NCBI GenBank assembly: GCA_963693305.1
Contig: OY855903.1
Location: 31,525,598 to 31,589,597, forward strand
Length of the DNA stretch: 64,000 nucleotides
Reading direction: 5' to 3'
Origin: Meandrina meandrites
Taxonomy: Eukaryota > Cnidaria > Anthozoa > Scleractinia > Meandrinidae
The notes beneath the pieces were generated by a model. The model ran no database searches and was not told where the DNA came from. It worked only from the letters and a program-made list of their open reading frames with translations. Both the position numbers and the translations under genes were made by a program. Positions 37,161-50,200 of this stretch are shown here, piece after piece; the first letter of the stretch is position 1; each line of letters starts with the position of its first letter.

Positions 37161-40100
37161 TGAGCTCCGGGACCGCTTGGGCGACGATTTGGGCAGTGAG
37201 CACCCAATTTCATGAAAATAGCGATTCGGCCGTAAAAATTGATTTTCTCATAATCTGAGCTCCGGGAGCGCTTGGGCGCCGATTTGGGTAGTGAGCACCC
37301 AATTTCATGAAAATTGCGATTCGGCCGTAAAAATTGATTTTCTCATGATCTGAGCTCGGGGCCCGCTTGTGCACCGATTTGGGTAGTGAGCACCCAATTT
37401 CATGAAAATTGCGATTCGGCCGTAGAAATTGATTTTCTCATGATCTGAGCTCGGGGACCGCTTTTTCACCGATTTGGGCCTTGAGCACCCAATTTCATGA
37501 AAATTGCGATTCGGCCGTAAAAATTGATTTTCTCATGATCTGAGCTCCGGGACCGCTTGTGCGCCGATTTGAACAGTGAGCACCCAATTTCATGAAAATT
37601 GCGATTCGGCCGTAAAAATTGATTTTCTCATGATCTGAGCTCGGGGACCGCTTGTGCACCGATTTGGGTAGTGAGCACCCAATTTCATGAAAATTGCGAT
37701 TCGGCCGTAAAAATTGATTTTCTCATGATCTGAGCTCGGGGACCGCTTGTGCACCGATTTGGGTAGTGAGCACCCAATTTCATGAAAATTGCGATTCGGC
37801 CGTAAAAATTGATTTTCTCATGATCTGAGCTCGGGGACCGCTTGTGCGCCGATTTTGGCAGTCAGCACCCAATTTCATGAAAATTGCGATTCGGCCGTAA
37901 AAATTGATTTTCTCATGATCTGAGCTCGGGGACCGCTTGTGCGCCGATTTGGGCAGTGAGCACCCAATTTCATGAAAATTGCGATTCGGCCGTAAAAATT
38001 GATTTTCTCATGATCTGAGCTCGGGGACCGCTTGTGCGCCGATTTGGGCAGTGAGCACCCAATTTCATGAAAATTGCGATTCGGCCGTAAAAATTGATTT
38101 TCTCATGATCTGAGCTTGGGGACCGCTCATGCGCCGATTTGGGCAGTGAGCACCCAATTTCATGAAAATTGCGATTCGGCCGTAAAAATTGATTTTCTCA
38201 TGATCTGAGCTCGGGGACCGCTTGTGCGCCGATTTGGGCAGTGAGAACCCAATTTCATGAAAATTGCGATTCGGCCGTAAAAATTGATTTTCTCATGATC
38301 TTAGCTCCGGGACCGCTTGGGCGCCGATTTGGGCAGTGAGCACCCAATTTCATGAAAATAGCGATTCGGCCGTAAAAATTGATTTTCTCATAATCTGAGC
38401 TCCGGGAGCGCTTGGGCGCCGATTTGGGTAGTGAGCACCCAATTTCATGAAAATTGCGATTCGGCCGTAAAAATTGATTTTCTCATGATCTGAGCTCGGG
38501 GACCGCTTGTGCACCGATTTGGGCAGTGAGCACCCAATTTCATGAAAATTGCGATTCGGCCGTAAAAATTGATTTTCTAATGATCTGAGCTCGGGGACCG
38601 CTTGTGCGCCGATTTGGGCAGTGAGCACCCAATTTCATGAAAATTGCGATTCGGCCGGAAAAATTGATTTTCTCATGATCTGAGCTCCGGGACCGCTTGG
38701 GCGACGATTTGGGCAGTGAGCACCCAATTTCATGAAAATAGCGATTCGGCCGTAAAAATTGATTTTCTCATAATCTGAGCTCCGGGAGCGCTTGGGCGCC
38801 GATTTGGGTAGTGAGCACCCAATTTCATGAAAATTGCGATTCGGCCGTAAAAATTGATTTTCTCATGATCTGAGCTCGGGGCCCGCTTGTGCACCGATTT
38901 GGGTAGTGAGCACCCAATTTCATGAAAATTGCGATTCGGCCGTAGAAATTGATTTTCTCATGATCTGAGCTCGGGGACCGCTTTTTCACCGATTTGGGCC
39001 TTGAGCACCCAATTTCATGAAAATTGCGATTCGGCCGTAAAAATTGATTTTCTCATGATCTGAGCTCCGGGACCGCTTGTGCGCCGATTTGAACAGTGAG
39101 CACCCAATTTCATGAAAATTGCGATTCGGCCGTAAAAATTGATTTTCTCATGATCTGAGCTCGGGGACCGCTTGTGCACCGATTTGGGTAGTGAGCACCC
39201 AATTTCATGAAAATTGCGATTCGGCCGTAAAAATTGATTTTCTCATGATCTGAGCTCGGGGACCGCTTGTGCACCGATTTGGGTAGTGAGCACCCAATTT
39301 CATGAAAATTGCGATTCGGCCGTAAAAATTGATTTTCTCATGATCTGAGCTCGGGGACCGCTTGTGCGCCGATTTTGGCAGTCAGCACCCAATTTCATGA
39401 AAATTGCGATTCGGCCGTAAAAATTGATTTTCTCATGATCTGAGCTCGGGGACCGCTTGTGCGCCGATTTGGGCAGTGAGCACCCAATTTCATGAAAATT
39501 GCGATTCGGCCGTAAAAATTGATTTTCTCATGATCTGAGCTCGGGGACCGCTTGTGCGCCGATTTGGGCAGTGAGCACCCAATTTCATGAAAATTGCGAT
39601 TCGGCCGTAAAAATTGATTTTCTCATGATCTGAGCTTGGGGACCGCTCATGCGCCGATTTGGGCAGTGAGCACCCAATTTCATGAAAATTGCGATTCGGC
39701 CGTAAAAATTGATTTTCTCATGATCTGAGCTCGGGGACCGCTTGTGCGCCGATTTGGGCAGTGAGAACCCAATTTCATGAAAATTGCGATTCGGCCGTAA
39801 AAATTGATTTTCTCATGATCTTAGCTCCGGGACCGCTTGGGCGCCGATTTGGGCAGTGAGCACCCAATTTCATGAAAATAGCGATTCGGCCGTAAAAATT
39901 GATTTTCTCATAATCTGAGCTCCGGGAGCGCTTGGGCGCCGATTTGGGTAGTGAGCACCCAATTTCATGAAAATTGCGATTCGGCCGTAAAAATTGATTT
40001 TCTCATGATCTGAGCTCGGGGACCGCTTGTGCACCGATTTGGGCAGTGAGCACCCAATTTCATGAAAATTGCGATTCGGCCGTAAAAATTGATTTTCTAA

Positions 40101-40220
40101 TGATCTGAGCTCGGGGACCGCTTGTGCGCCGATTTGGGCAGTGAGCACCCAATTTCATGAAAATTGCGATTCGGCCGGAAAAATTGATTTTCTCATGATC
40201 TGAGCTCCGGGACCGCTTGG
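37161..40220 (-). repeat. 1520-bp (16-monomer) tandem duplication, right array
   Basis: Block 37161-38680 is repeated at 38681-40200. It includes gaaaatagcg, cgggagcgcttgg, ctcggggcccgc, cgtagaaatt, ctttttcaccg, ccgctcatgcg and ctaatgatc variants at constant +1520 bp. One difference is seen: the cggccggaaaaattg monomer and its neighbours are present at the copy ends only. Confidence 0.85.
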
Positions 40221-40719
40221 GCGCCGATTTGGGCAGTGAGCACCCAATTTCATTAAAATTGCGATTCGGCAGTAAAAATTGATTTTCTCATGATCTGAGC
40301 TCGGGGACCGCTTGTGCGCCGATTTTGGCAGTCAGCACCCAATTTCATGAAAATTGCCATTCGGCCGTAAAAATTGATTTTCTCATGATCTGAGCTCGGG
40401 GACCGCTTGTGCGCCGATTTGGGCAGTGAGCACCCAATTTCATGAAAATTGCGATTCGGCAGTAAAAATTGATTTTCTCATGATCTGAGCTCGGGGACCG
40501 CTCATGCGCCGATTTGGGCAGTGAGCACCCAATTTCATGAAAATTGCGATTCGGCCGTAAAAATTGATTTTCTCATGATCTGAGCTCGGGGACCGCTTGT
40601 GCGCCGATTTGGGCAGTGAGAACCCAATTTCATGAAAATTGCGATTCGGCCGTAAAAATTGATTTTCTCATGATCTGAGCTCCGGGACCGCTTGGGCGCC
40701 GATTTGGGCAGTGAGCACC

Positions 40720-41290
40720 CAATTTCATGAAAATAGCGATTCGGCCGTAAAAATTGATTTTCTCATAATCTGAGCTCCGGGACCGCTTGGGCGCCGATTT
40801 GGGTAGTGAGCACCCAATTTCATGAAAATTGCGATTCGGCCGTAAAAATTGATTTTCTCATGATCTGAGCTCGGGGACCGCTTGTGCACCGATTTGGGCA
40901 GTGAGCACCCAATTTCATGAAAATTGCGATTCGGCCGTAAAAATTGATTTTCTAATGATCTGAGCTCGGGGACCGCTTGTGCGCTGATTTGGGCAGTGAG
41001 CACCCAATTTCATGAAAATTGCGATTCGGCCGTAAAAATTGATTTTCTCATAATCTGAGCTCCGGGACCGCTTGGGCGCCGATTTGGGTAGTGAGCACCC
41101 AATTTCATGAAAATTGCGATTCGGCCGTAAAAATTGATTTTCTCATGATCTGAGCTCGGGGACCGCTTGTGCACCGATTTGGGCAGTGAGCACCCAATTT
41201 CATGAAAATTGCGATTCGGCCGTAAAAATTGATTTTCTAATGATCTGAGCTCGGGGACCGCTTGTGCGCTGATTTGGGCAGTGAGCACCC
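40720..41290 (-). repeat. 285-bp (3-monomer) tandem duplication
   Basis: Three monomers carrying cataatctgagctcc, gtgcaccgatttgggcag and ctaatgatc with gcgctgattt are repeated once at +285 bp (about 40725 and 41010). The rare gcgctgattt variant occurs in both copies. Confidence 0.8.
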
Positions 41291-44200
41291 AATTTCATGA
41301 AAATTGCGATTCGGCCGTAAAAATTGATTTTCTCATGATCTGAGCTCGGGGACCGCTTGTGCACCGATTTGGGCAGTGACCACCCAATTTCATGAAAATT
41401 GCGATTCGGCCGTAAAAATAGATTTTCTCATGACCTGAGTTGGGGGACCACTTGTGCACCGATTTGAACAGTGAGCACCCAATTTCATGAAAATTGCGAT
41501 TCGGCCGTAAAAATTGATTTTCTCATGATCTGAGCTTAAGGACCGCTTGTGCGCCGATTTTGGCAGTGAGCGCCCAATTTCATGAAAATTTCGATTCGGC
41601 CGTAAAAATTGATTTTCTCATGATCTGAGCTCGGGGCCCGCTTGTGCACCGATTTGGGTAGTGAGCACCCAATTTCATGAAAATTGCGATTCGGCCGTAG
41701 AAATTGATTTTCTCATGATCTGAGCTCGGGGACCGCTTTTTCACCGATTTGGGCCTTGAGCACCCAATTTCATGAAAATTTCGATTCGGCCGTAAAAATT
41801 GATTTTCTCATGATCTGAGCTCCGGGACCGCTTGTGCGCCGATTTGAACAGTGAGCACCCAATTTCATGAAAATTGCGATTCGGCCGTAAAAATTGATTT
41901 TCTCATGATCTGAGCTCGGGGACCGCTTGTGCGCCGATTTGAACAGTGAGCACCCAATTTCATGAAAATTGCGATTCGGCCGTAAAAATTGATTTTCTCA
42001 TGATCTGAGCTCGGGGACCGCTTGTGCACCGATTTGGGTAGTGAGCACCCAATTTCATGAAAATTGCGATTCGGCCGTAACAATTGGTTTTCTCATGATC
42101 TTAGCTCGGGGACCGCTTGTGCGCCGATTTGGGCCGTGAGCTCCCAATTTCATGAAAATTGCGATTCGGCCGTAAAAATTGATTTTCCCATGAACTGAGC
42201 TCAAGGACCGCTTGGGCACCGATTTGGGTAGTGAGCACCCAATTTCATGAAAATTGCAATTCGGCCGTAAAAATTGGTTTTCTCATGATCTTAGCTCGGG
42301 GACCGCTTGTTTACCGATTTGGGCCTTGAACACCCAATTTCATGAAAATTGCGATTTGGCCGTAAAAATTGATTTTCTCATAATCTGAGCTCCGGGACCG
42401 CTTGGGCGCCGATTTGGGTAGTGAGCACCCAATTTGATGAAAATTGCGATTCGGCCGTAGAAATTGATTTTCTCATGATCTGAGCTCGGGGACCGCTTTT
42501 TCACCGATTTGGGCCTTGAGCACCCAATATCATGAAAATTGCGATTCGGCAGTAAAAATTGATTTTCTCATGATCTGAGCTCGGGGACCGCTTGTTCACC
42601 GATTTGGGTAGTGAGCACCCAATTTCATGAAAATTGCGATTCGGCCGTAAAAATTGATTTTCTCATGATCTGAGCTCGGGGACCGCTTGTGCGCCGATTT
42701 GAACAGTGAGCACCCAATTTCATGAAAATTGCGATTCGGCCGTAAAAATTGATTTTCTCATGATCTGAGCTCGGGGACCGCTTGTGCGCCGATTTGGGCA
42801 GTGAAAACCCAATTTCATGAAAATTGCGATTCGGCCGTAAAAATTGATTTTCTCATGATCTGAGCTCCGGGACCGCTTGGGCGACGATTTGGGCAGTGAG
42901 CACCCAATTTCATGAAAATTGCGATTCGGCCGTAAAAATTGATTTTCTCATGATCTGAGCTGGGGGACCGCTTGTGCGCCGATTTGGGCAGTGAGCACCC
43001 AATTTCATGAAAATTGCGATTCGGCCGTAAAAATTGATTTTCTCATGATCTGAGCTCGGGGACCGCTTGTGCGCCGATTTGAACAGTGAGCACCCAATTT
43101 CATGAAAATTGCGATTCGGCCGTAAAAATTGATTTTCTCATGACCTGAGCTCGGGGACCGCTTTTGCGCCGATTTGGGTAGTGAGCACCCAATTTCATGA
43201 AAATTGCGATTCGGCCGTAAAAATTGATTTTCTCATGATCTGAGCTCCGGGACCGCTTGTACGCCGATTTGGGCAGTGAGCACCCAATTTCATGAAAATT
43301 GCGATTCGGCCGTAAAAATTGATTTTCTCATGATCTGAGCTCGGGGACCGCTTGTGCGCCGATTTGGGCAGTGAGCACCCAATTTCATGAAAATTGCGAT
43401 TCGGCCGTAAAAATTGATTTTCTCATGATCTGAGCTCGGGGACCGCTTGTGCGCCGATTTGAACAGTGAGCACCCAATTTCATGAAAATTGCGATTCGGC
43501 CGTAAAAATTGATTTTCTCATGACCTGAGCTCGGGGACCGCTTTTGCGCCCATTTGGGTAGTGAGCACCCAATTTCATGAAAATTGCGATTCGGCCGTAA
43601 AAATTGATTTTCTCATGATCTGAGCTCCGGGACCGCTTGTACGCCGATTGGGGCAGTGAGCACCCAATTTCATGAAAATTGCGATTCGGCCGTAAAAATT
43701 GATTTTCTCATGATCTGAGCTGGGGGACCGCTTGTGCCCCGATTTGGGCAGTGAGCACCCAATTTCATGAAAATTGCGATTCGGCCGTAAAAATTGATTT
43801 TCTCATGATCTGAGCTCGGGGACCGCTTGTGCGCCGATTTGGGCAGTGAGCACCCAATTTCATGAAAATTGCGATTCGGCCGTAAAAATTGATTTTCTTA
43901 TGATCTGAGCTCGGGGACCGCTTGTGCGCCGATTTGAACAGTGAGCACCCAATTTCATGAAAATTGCGATTCGGCCGTAAAAATTGATTTTCTCATGACC
44001 TGAGCTCGGGGACCGCTTTTGCGCCGATTTGGGTAGTGAGCACCCAATTTCATGAAAATTGCGATTCGGCCGTAAAAATTGATTTTCTCATGATCTGAGC
44101 TCCGGGACCGCTTGGGCGACGATTTGGGCAGTGAGCACCCAATTTCATGAAAATTGCGATTCGGCCGTAAAAATTGATTTTCTCATGATCTGAGCTGGGG

Positions 44201-47200
44201 GACCGCTTGTGCGCCGATTTGGGCAGTGAGCACCCAATTTCATGAAAATTGCGATTCGGCCGTAAAAATTGATTTTCTCATGATCTGAGCTCGGGGACCG
44301 CTTGTGCGCCGATTTGGGCAGTGAGCACCCAATTTCATGAAAATTGCGATTCGGCCGTAAAAATTGATTTTCTCATGATCTGAGCTCGGGGACCGCTTGT
44401 GCGCCGATTTGAACAGTGAGCACCCAATTTCATGAAAATTGCGATTCGGCCGTAAAAATTGATTTTCTCATGACCTGAGCTCGGGGACCGCTTTTGCGCC
44501 GATTTGTGTAGTGAGCACCCAATTTCATGAAAATTGCGATTCGGCCGTAAAAATTGATTTTCTCATGATCTGAGGTCCGGGACCGGTTGTACGCCGATTT
44601 GGGCAGTGAGCACCCAATTTCATGAAAATTGCGATTCGGCCGTAAAAATTGATTTTCTCATGATCTGAGCTCGGGGACCCCTTGTGCGCCGATTTGGGCA
44701 GTGAGCACCCAATTTCATGAAAATTGCGATTCGGCCGTAAAAATTGATTTTCTCATGATCTGAGCTCCGGGACCGCTTGTACGCCGATTTGGGCAGTGAG
44801 CACCCAATTTCATGAAAATTGCGATTCGGCCGTAAAAATTGATTTTCTCATGATCTGAGCTGGGGGACCGCTTGTGCCCCGATTTGGGCAGTGAGCACCC
44901 AATTTCATGAAAATTGCGATTCGGCCGTAAAAATTGATTTTCTCATGATCTGAGCTCGGGGACCGCTTGTGCGCCGATTTGGGCAGTGAGCACCCAATTT
45001 CATGAAAATTGCGATTCGGCCGTAAAAATTGATTTTCTCATGATCTGAGCTCCGGGACCGCTTGTGCGCCGATTTGAACAGTGAGCACCCAATTTCATGA
45101 AAATTGCGATTCGGCCGTAAAAATTGATTTTCTCATGACCTGAGCTCGGGGACCGCTTTTGCGCCGCTTTGGGTAGTGAGCACCCAATTTCATGAAAATT
45201 GCGATTCGGCCGTAAAAATTGATTTTCTCATGATCTGAGCTCCGGGACCGCTTGGGCGACGATTTGGGCAGTGAGCACCCAATTTCATGAAAATTGCGAT
45301 TCGGCCGTAAAAATTGATTTTCTCATGATCTGAGCTGGGGGACCGCTTGTGCGCCGATTTGGGCAGTGAGCACCCAATTTCATGAAAATTGCGATTCGGC
45401 CGTAAAAATTGATTTTCTCATGATCTGAGCTCGGGGACCGCTTGTGCGCCGATTTGGGCAGTGAGCACCCAATTTCATGAAAATTGCGATTCGGCCGTAA
45501 AAATTGATTTTCTCATGATCTGAGCTCGGGGACCGCTTGTGCGCCGATTTGAACAGTGAGCACCCAATTTCATGAAAATTGCGATTCGGCCGTAAAAATT
45601 GATTTTCTCATGATCTGAGCTCGGGGACCGCTTGTGCGCCGATTTGGGCAGTGAAAACCCAATTTCATGAAAATTGCGATTCGGCCGTAAAAATTTATTT
45701 TCTCATGATCTGAGCTCGGGGACCGCTTGGGCGACGATTTGGGCAGTGAGCACCCAATTTCATGAAAATAGCGATTCGGCCGTAAAAATTGATTTTCTCA
45801 TAATCTGAGCTCCGGGACCGCTTGGGCGCCGATTTGGGTAGTGAGCACCCAATTTCATGAAAATTGCGATTCGGCCGTAAAAATTGATTTTCTCATGATC
45901 TGAGCTCCGGGACCGCTTGGGCGACGATTTGGGCAGTGAGCACCCAATTTCATGAAAATTGCGATTCGGCCGTAAAAATTGATTTTCTCATGATCTGAGC
46001 TCGGGGACCGCTTGTGCACCGATTTGGGTAGTGAGCACCCAATTTCATGAAAATTGCGATTCGGCCGGAAAAATTGATTTTCTCATGATCTGAGCTCGGG
46101 GACCGCTTGTGCGCCGATTTTGGCAGTCAGCACCCAATTTCATGAAAATTGCCATTCGGCCGTAAAAATTGATTTTCTCATGATCTGAGCTCGGGGACCG
46201 CTTGTGCGCCGATTTGGGCAGTGAGCACCCAATTTCATGAAAATTGCGATTCGGCCGTAAAAATTGATTTTCTCATGATCTGAGCTCGGGGACCGCTCAT
46301 GCGCCGATTTGGGCAGTGAGCACCCAATTTCATGAAAATTGCGATTCGGCCGTAAAAATTGATATTCTCATGATCTGAGCTCGGGGACCGCTTGTGCGCC
46401 GATTTGGGCAGTGAGAACCCAATTTCATGAAAATTGCGATTCGGCCGTAAAAATTGATTTTCTCATGATCTGAGCTCCGGGACCGCTTGGGCGCCGATTT
46501 GGGCAGTGAGCACCCAATTTCATGAAAATAGCGATTCGGCCGTAAAAATTGATTTTCTCATAATCTGAGCTCCGGGAGTGCTTGGGCGCCGATTTGGGTA
46601 GTGAGCACCCAATTTCATGAAAATTGCGATTCGGCCGTAAAAATTGATTTTCTCATGATCTGAGCTGGGGGACCGCTTGTGCACGGATTTGGGCAGTGAG
46701 CACCCAATTTCATGAAAATTGCGATTCGGCCGTAAAAATTGATTTTCTCATGATCTGAGCTCGGGGACCGCTTGTGCGCCGATTTGGGCAGTGAGCACCC
46801 AATTTCATGAAAATTGCGATTCGGCCGTAAAAATTGATTTTCTCATGATCTGAGCTCGGGGACCGCTTGTGCACCGATTTGGGTAGTGAGCACCCAATTT
46901 CATGAAAATTGCGATTCGGCCGTAAAAATTGATTTTCTCATGATCTGAGCTCGGGGACCGCTTGTGCGCCGATTTTGGCAGTCAGCACCCAATTTCATGA
47001 AAATTGCCATTCGGCCGTAAAAATTGATTTTCTCATGATCTGAGCTCGGGGACCGCTTGTGCGCCGATTTGGGCAGTGAGCACCCAATTTCATGAAAATT
47101 GCGATTCGGCAGTAAAAATTGATTTTCTCATGATCTGAGCTCGGGGACCGCTCATGCGCCGATTTGGGCAGTGAGCACCCAATTTCATGAAAATTGCGAT

Positions 47201-50200
47201 TCGGCCGTAAAAATTGATTTTCTCATGATCTGAGCTCGGGGACCGCTTGTGCGCCGATTTGGGCAGTGAGAACCCAATTTCATGAAAATTGCGATTCGGC
47301 CGTAAAAATTGATTTTCTCATGATCTGAGCTCAAGGACCGCTTGGGCGCCGATTTGGGCAGTGAGCACCCAATTTCATGAAAATAGCGATTCGGCCGTAA
47401 AAATTGATTTTCTCATAATCTGAGCTCCGGGACCGCTTGTGCACCGATTTGGGTAGTGAGCACCCAATTTCATGTAAATTTCGATTCGGCCGTAAAAATT
47501 GATTTTCTCATGATCTGAGCTGGGGGACCGCTTGTGCGCCGATTTGGGCAGTGAGCACCCAATTTCATGAAAATTGCGATTCGGCCGTAAAAATTGATTT
47601 TCTCATGATCTGAGCTCGGGGACCGCTTGTGCACCGATTTGGGTAGTGAGCACCCAATTTCATGAAAATTGCGATTCGGCCGTAGAAATTGATTTTCTCA
47701 TGATCTGAGCTCGGGGACCGCTTTTTCACCGATTTGGGCCTTGAGCACACAATTTCATGAAAATTGCGATTCGGCAGTAAAAATTGATTTTCTCATGATC
47801 TGAGCTCGGGGACCGCTTGTGGGCCGATTTGGGCAGTGAAAACCCAATTTCATGAAAATTGCGATTCGGCCGTAAATATTGATTTTCTCATGATCTGAGC
47901 TCCGGGACCGCTTGGGCGACGATTTGGGCAGTAAGCACCCAATTTCATGAAAATTGCGATTCGGCCGTAAAAATTGATTTTCTCATGATCTGACCTCCGG
48001 GACCGCTTGTGCGCCGATTTGGGCAGTGAGCACCCAATTTCATGAAAATTGCGATTCGGCCGTAAAAATTGATTTTCTCATGATCTGAGCTCGTGGACCG
48101 CTTGTGCGCCGATTTGGGCAGTGAGCACCCAATTTCATGAAAATTGCGATTCGGCCGTAAAAATTGATTTTCTCATGATCTGAGCTCGGGGACCGCTTGT
48201 GCGCCGATTTGAACAGTGAGCACCCAATTTCATGAAAATTGCGATTCGGCTGTAAAAATTGATTTTCTCATGATCTGAGCTCGGGGACCGCTTGTGCGCC
48301 GATTTGAACAGTGAGCACCCAATTTCATGAAAATTGCGATTCGGCCGTAAAAATTGATTTTCTCATGATCTGCGCTCGGGGACCGCTTGTGCACCGATTT
48401 GGGTAGTGAGCACCCAATTTCATGTAAATTGCGATTCGGCCGTAAAAATTGATTTTCTCATGATCTGAGCTCGGGGACCGCTTGTGCGCCGATTTTGGCA
48501 GTCAGCACCCAATTTCATGAAAATTGCGATTCGGCAGTAAAAATTAATTTTCTCATGACCTGAGCTCGGGGACCGCTTTTGCGCCGATTTGGGTAGTGAG
48601 CACCCAATTTCATGAAAATTGCGATTCGGCCGTAGAAATTGATTTTCTCATGATCTGAGCTCGGGGACCGCTTTTTCACCGATTTGGGCCTTGAGCACCC
48701 AATTTCATGAAAATTGCGATTCGGCCGTAAAAATTGATTTTCTCATGATCTGAGCTCCGGGACCGCTTGTGCGCCGATTTGAACAGTGAGCACCCAATTT
48801 CATGAAAATTGCGATTCGGCCGTAAAAATTGATTTTCTCATGATCTGAGCTCGGGGCCCGCTTGTGCACCGATTTGGGTAGTGAGCACCAAATTTCATGA
48901 AAATTGCGATTCGGCCGTAGAAATTGATTGTCTCATGATCTGAGCTCGGGGACCGCTTTTTCACCAATTTGGGCCTTGAGCACCCAATTTCATGAAAATT
49001 GCGATTCAACAGTAAAAATTGATTTTCTCATGATCTGAGCTCGGGGACCGCTTGTGCACCGATTTGGGTAGTGAGCACCCAATTTCATGAAAATTGCGAT
49101 TCGGCCGTAAAAATTGATTTTCTCATGATCTGAGCTCGGGGACCGCTTGTGCGCCGATTTGAACAGTGAGCACCCAATTTCATGAAAATTGCGATTCGGC
49201 CGTAAAAATTGATTTTCTCATGATCTGAGCTCGGGGACCGCTTGTTCACCGATTTGGGTAGTGAGCACCCAATTTCATGAAAATTGCGATTCGGCCGTAA
49301 AAATTGGTTTTCTCATGATCTTAGCTCGGGGACCGCTCTTGCGCCGATTTGGGCCGTGAGCTCCCAATTTCATGAAAATTGCGATTCGGCCGTAAAAATT
49401 GATTTTCTCATGATCTGAGCTTGGGGACCGCTTGTGCACCGATTTGGGTAGTGAGCACCCAATTTCATGAAAATTGCGATTCGGCAGTAAAAATTGATTT
49501 TCTCATGATCTGAGCTCGGGGACCGCTTGTGCGCCGATTTGAACAGTGAGCACCCAATTTCATGAAAATTGCGATTCGGCCGTAAAAATTGATTTTCTCA
49601 TGATCTGAGCTCGGGGACCGCTTGTGCACCGATTTGGGTAGTGAGCACCAAATTTCATGAAAATTGCGATTCGGCCGTAGAAATTGATTTTCTCATGATC
49701 TGAGCTCGGGGACCGCTTTTTCACCGATTTGGGCCTTGAGCACCCAATTTCATGAAAATTGCGATTCAACAGTAAAAATTGATTTTCTCATGATCTGAGC
49801 TCGGGGACCGCTTGTGCACCGATTTGGGTAGTGAGCACCCAATTTCATGAAAATTGCGATTCGGCCGTAAAAATTGATTTTCTCATGATCTGAGCTCGGG
49901 GACCGCTTGTGCGCCGATTTGGGCAGTGAGCACCCAATTTCATGAAAATTGCGATTCGGCCGTAAAAATTGATTTTCTCATGATCTGAGCTCGGGGACCG
50001 CTTGTGCACCGATTTGGGTAGTGAGCACCCAATTTCATGAAAATTGCGATTCGGCCGTAAAAATTGGTTTTCTCATGATCTTAGCTCGGGGACCGCTCTT
50101 GCGCCGATTTGGGCCGTGAGCTCCCAATTTCATGAAAATTGCGATTCGGCCGTAAAAATTGATTTTCCCATGAACTGAGCTCAAGGACCGCTTGGGCACC

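Larger units (their letters stand above)
26164..42690 (-). repeat. Variant block repeated at 6365-bp and 9120-bp spacing
   Basis: A run of about 11-15 monomers with private changes (ctcggggcccgc; cgtagaaatt; gtaacaattggttttc; ctcccaatttcatg; ttttcccatgaactg; cttgtttaccg with gcgatttggcc) occurs at about 26140-27200, 32510-33560 and 41630-42680. Offsets are 6365 bp (67 monomers) and 9120 bp (96 monomers). Related, less complete versions occur near 50010-50400 and 62840-63170. Confidence 0.8.
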
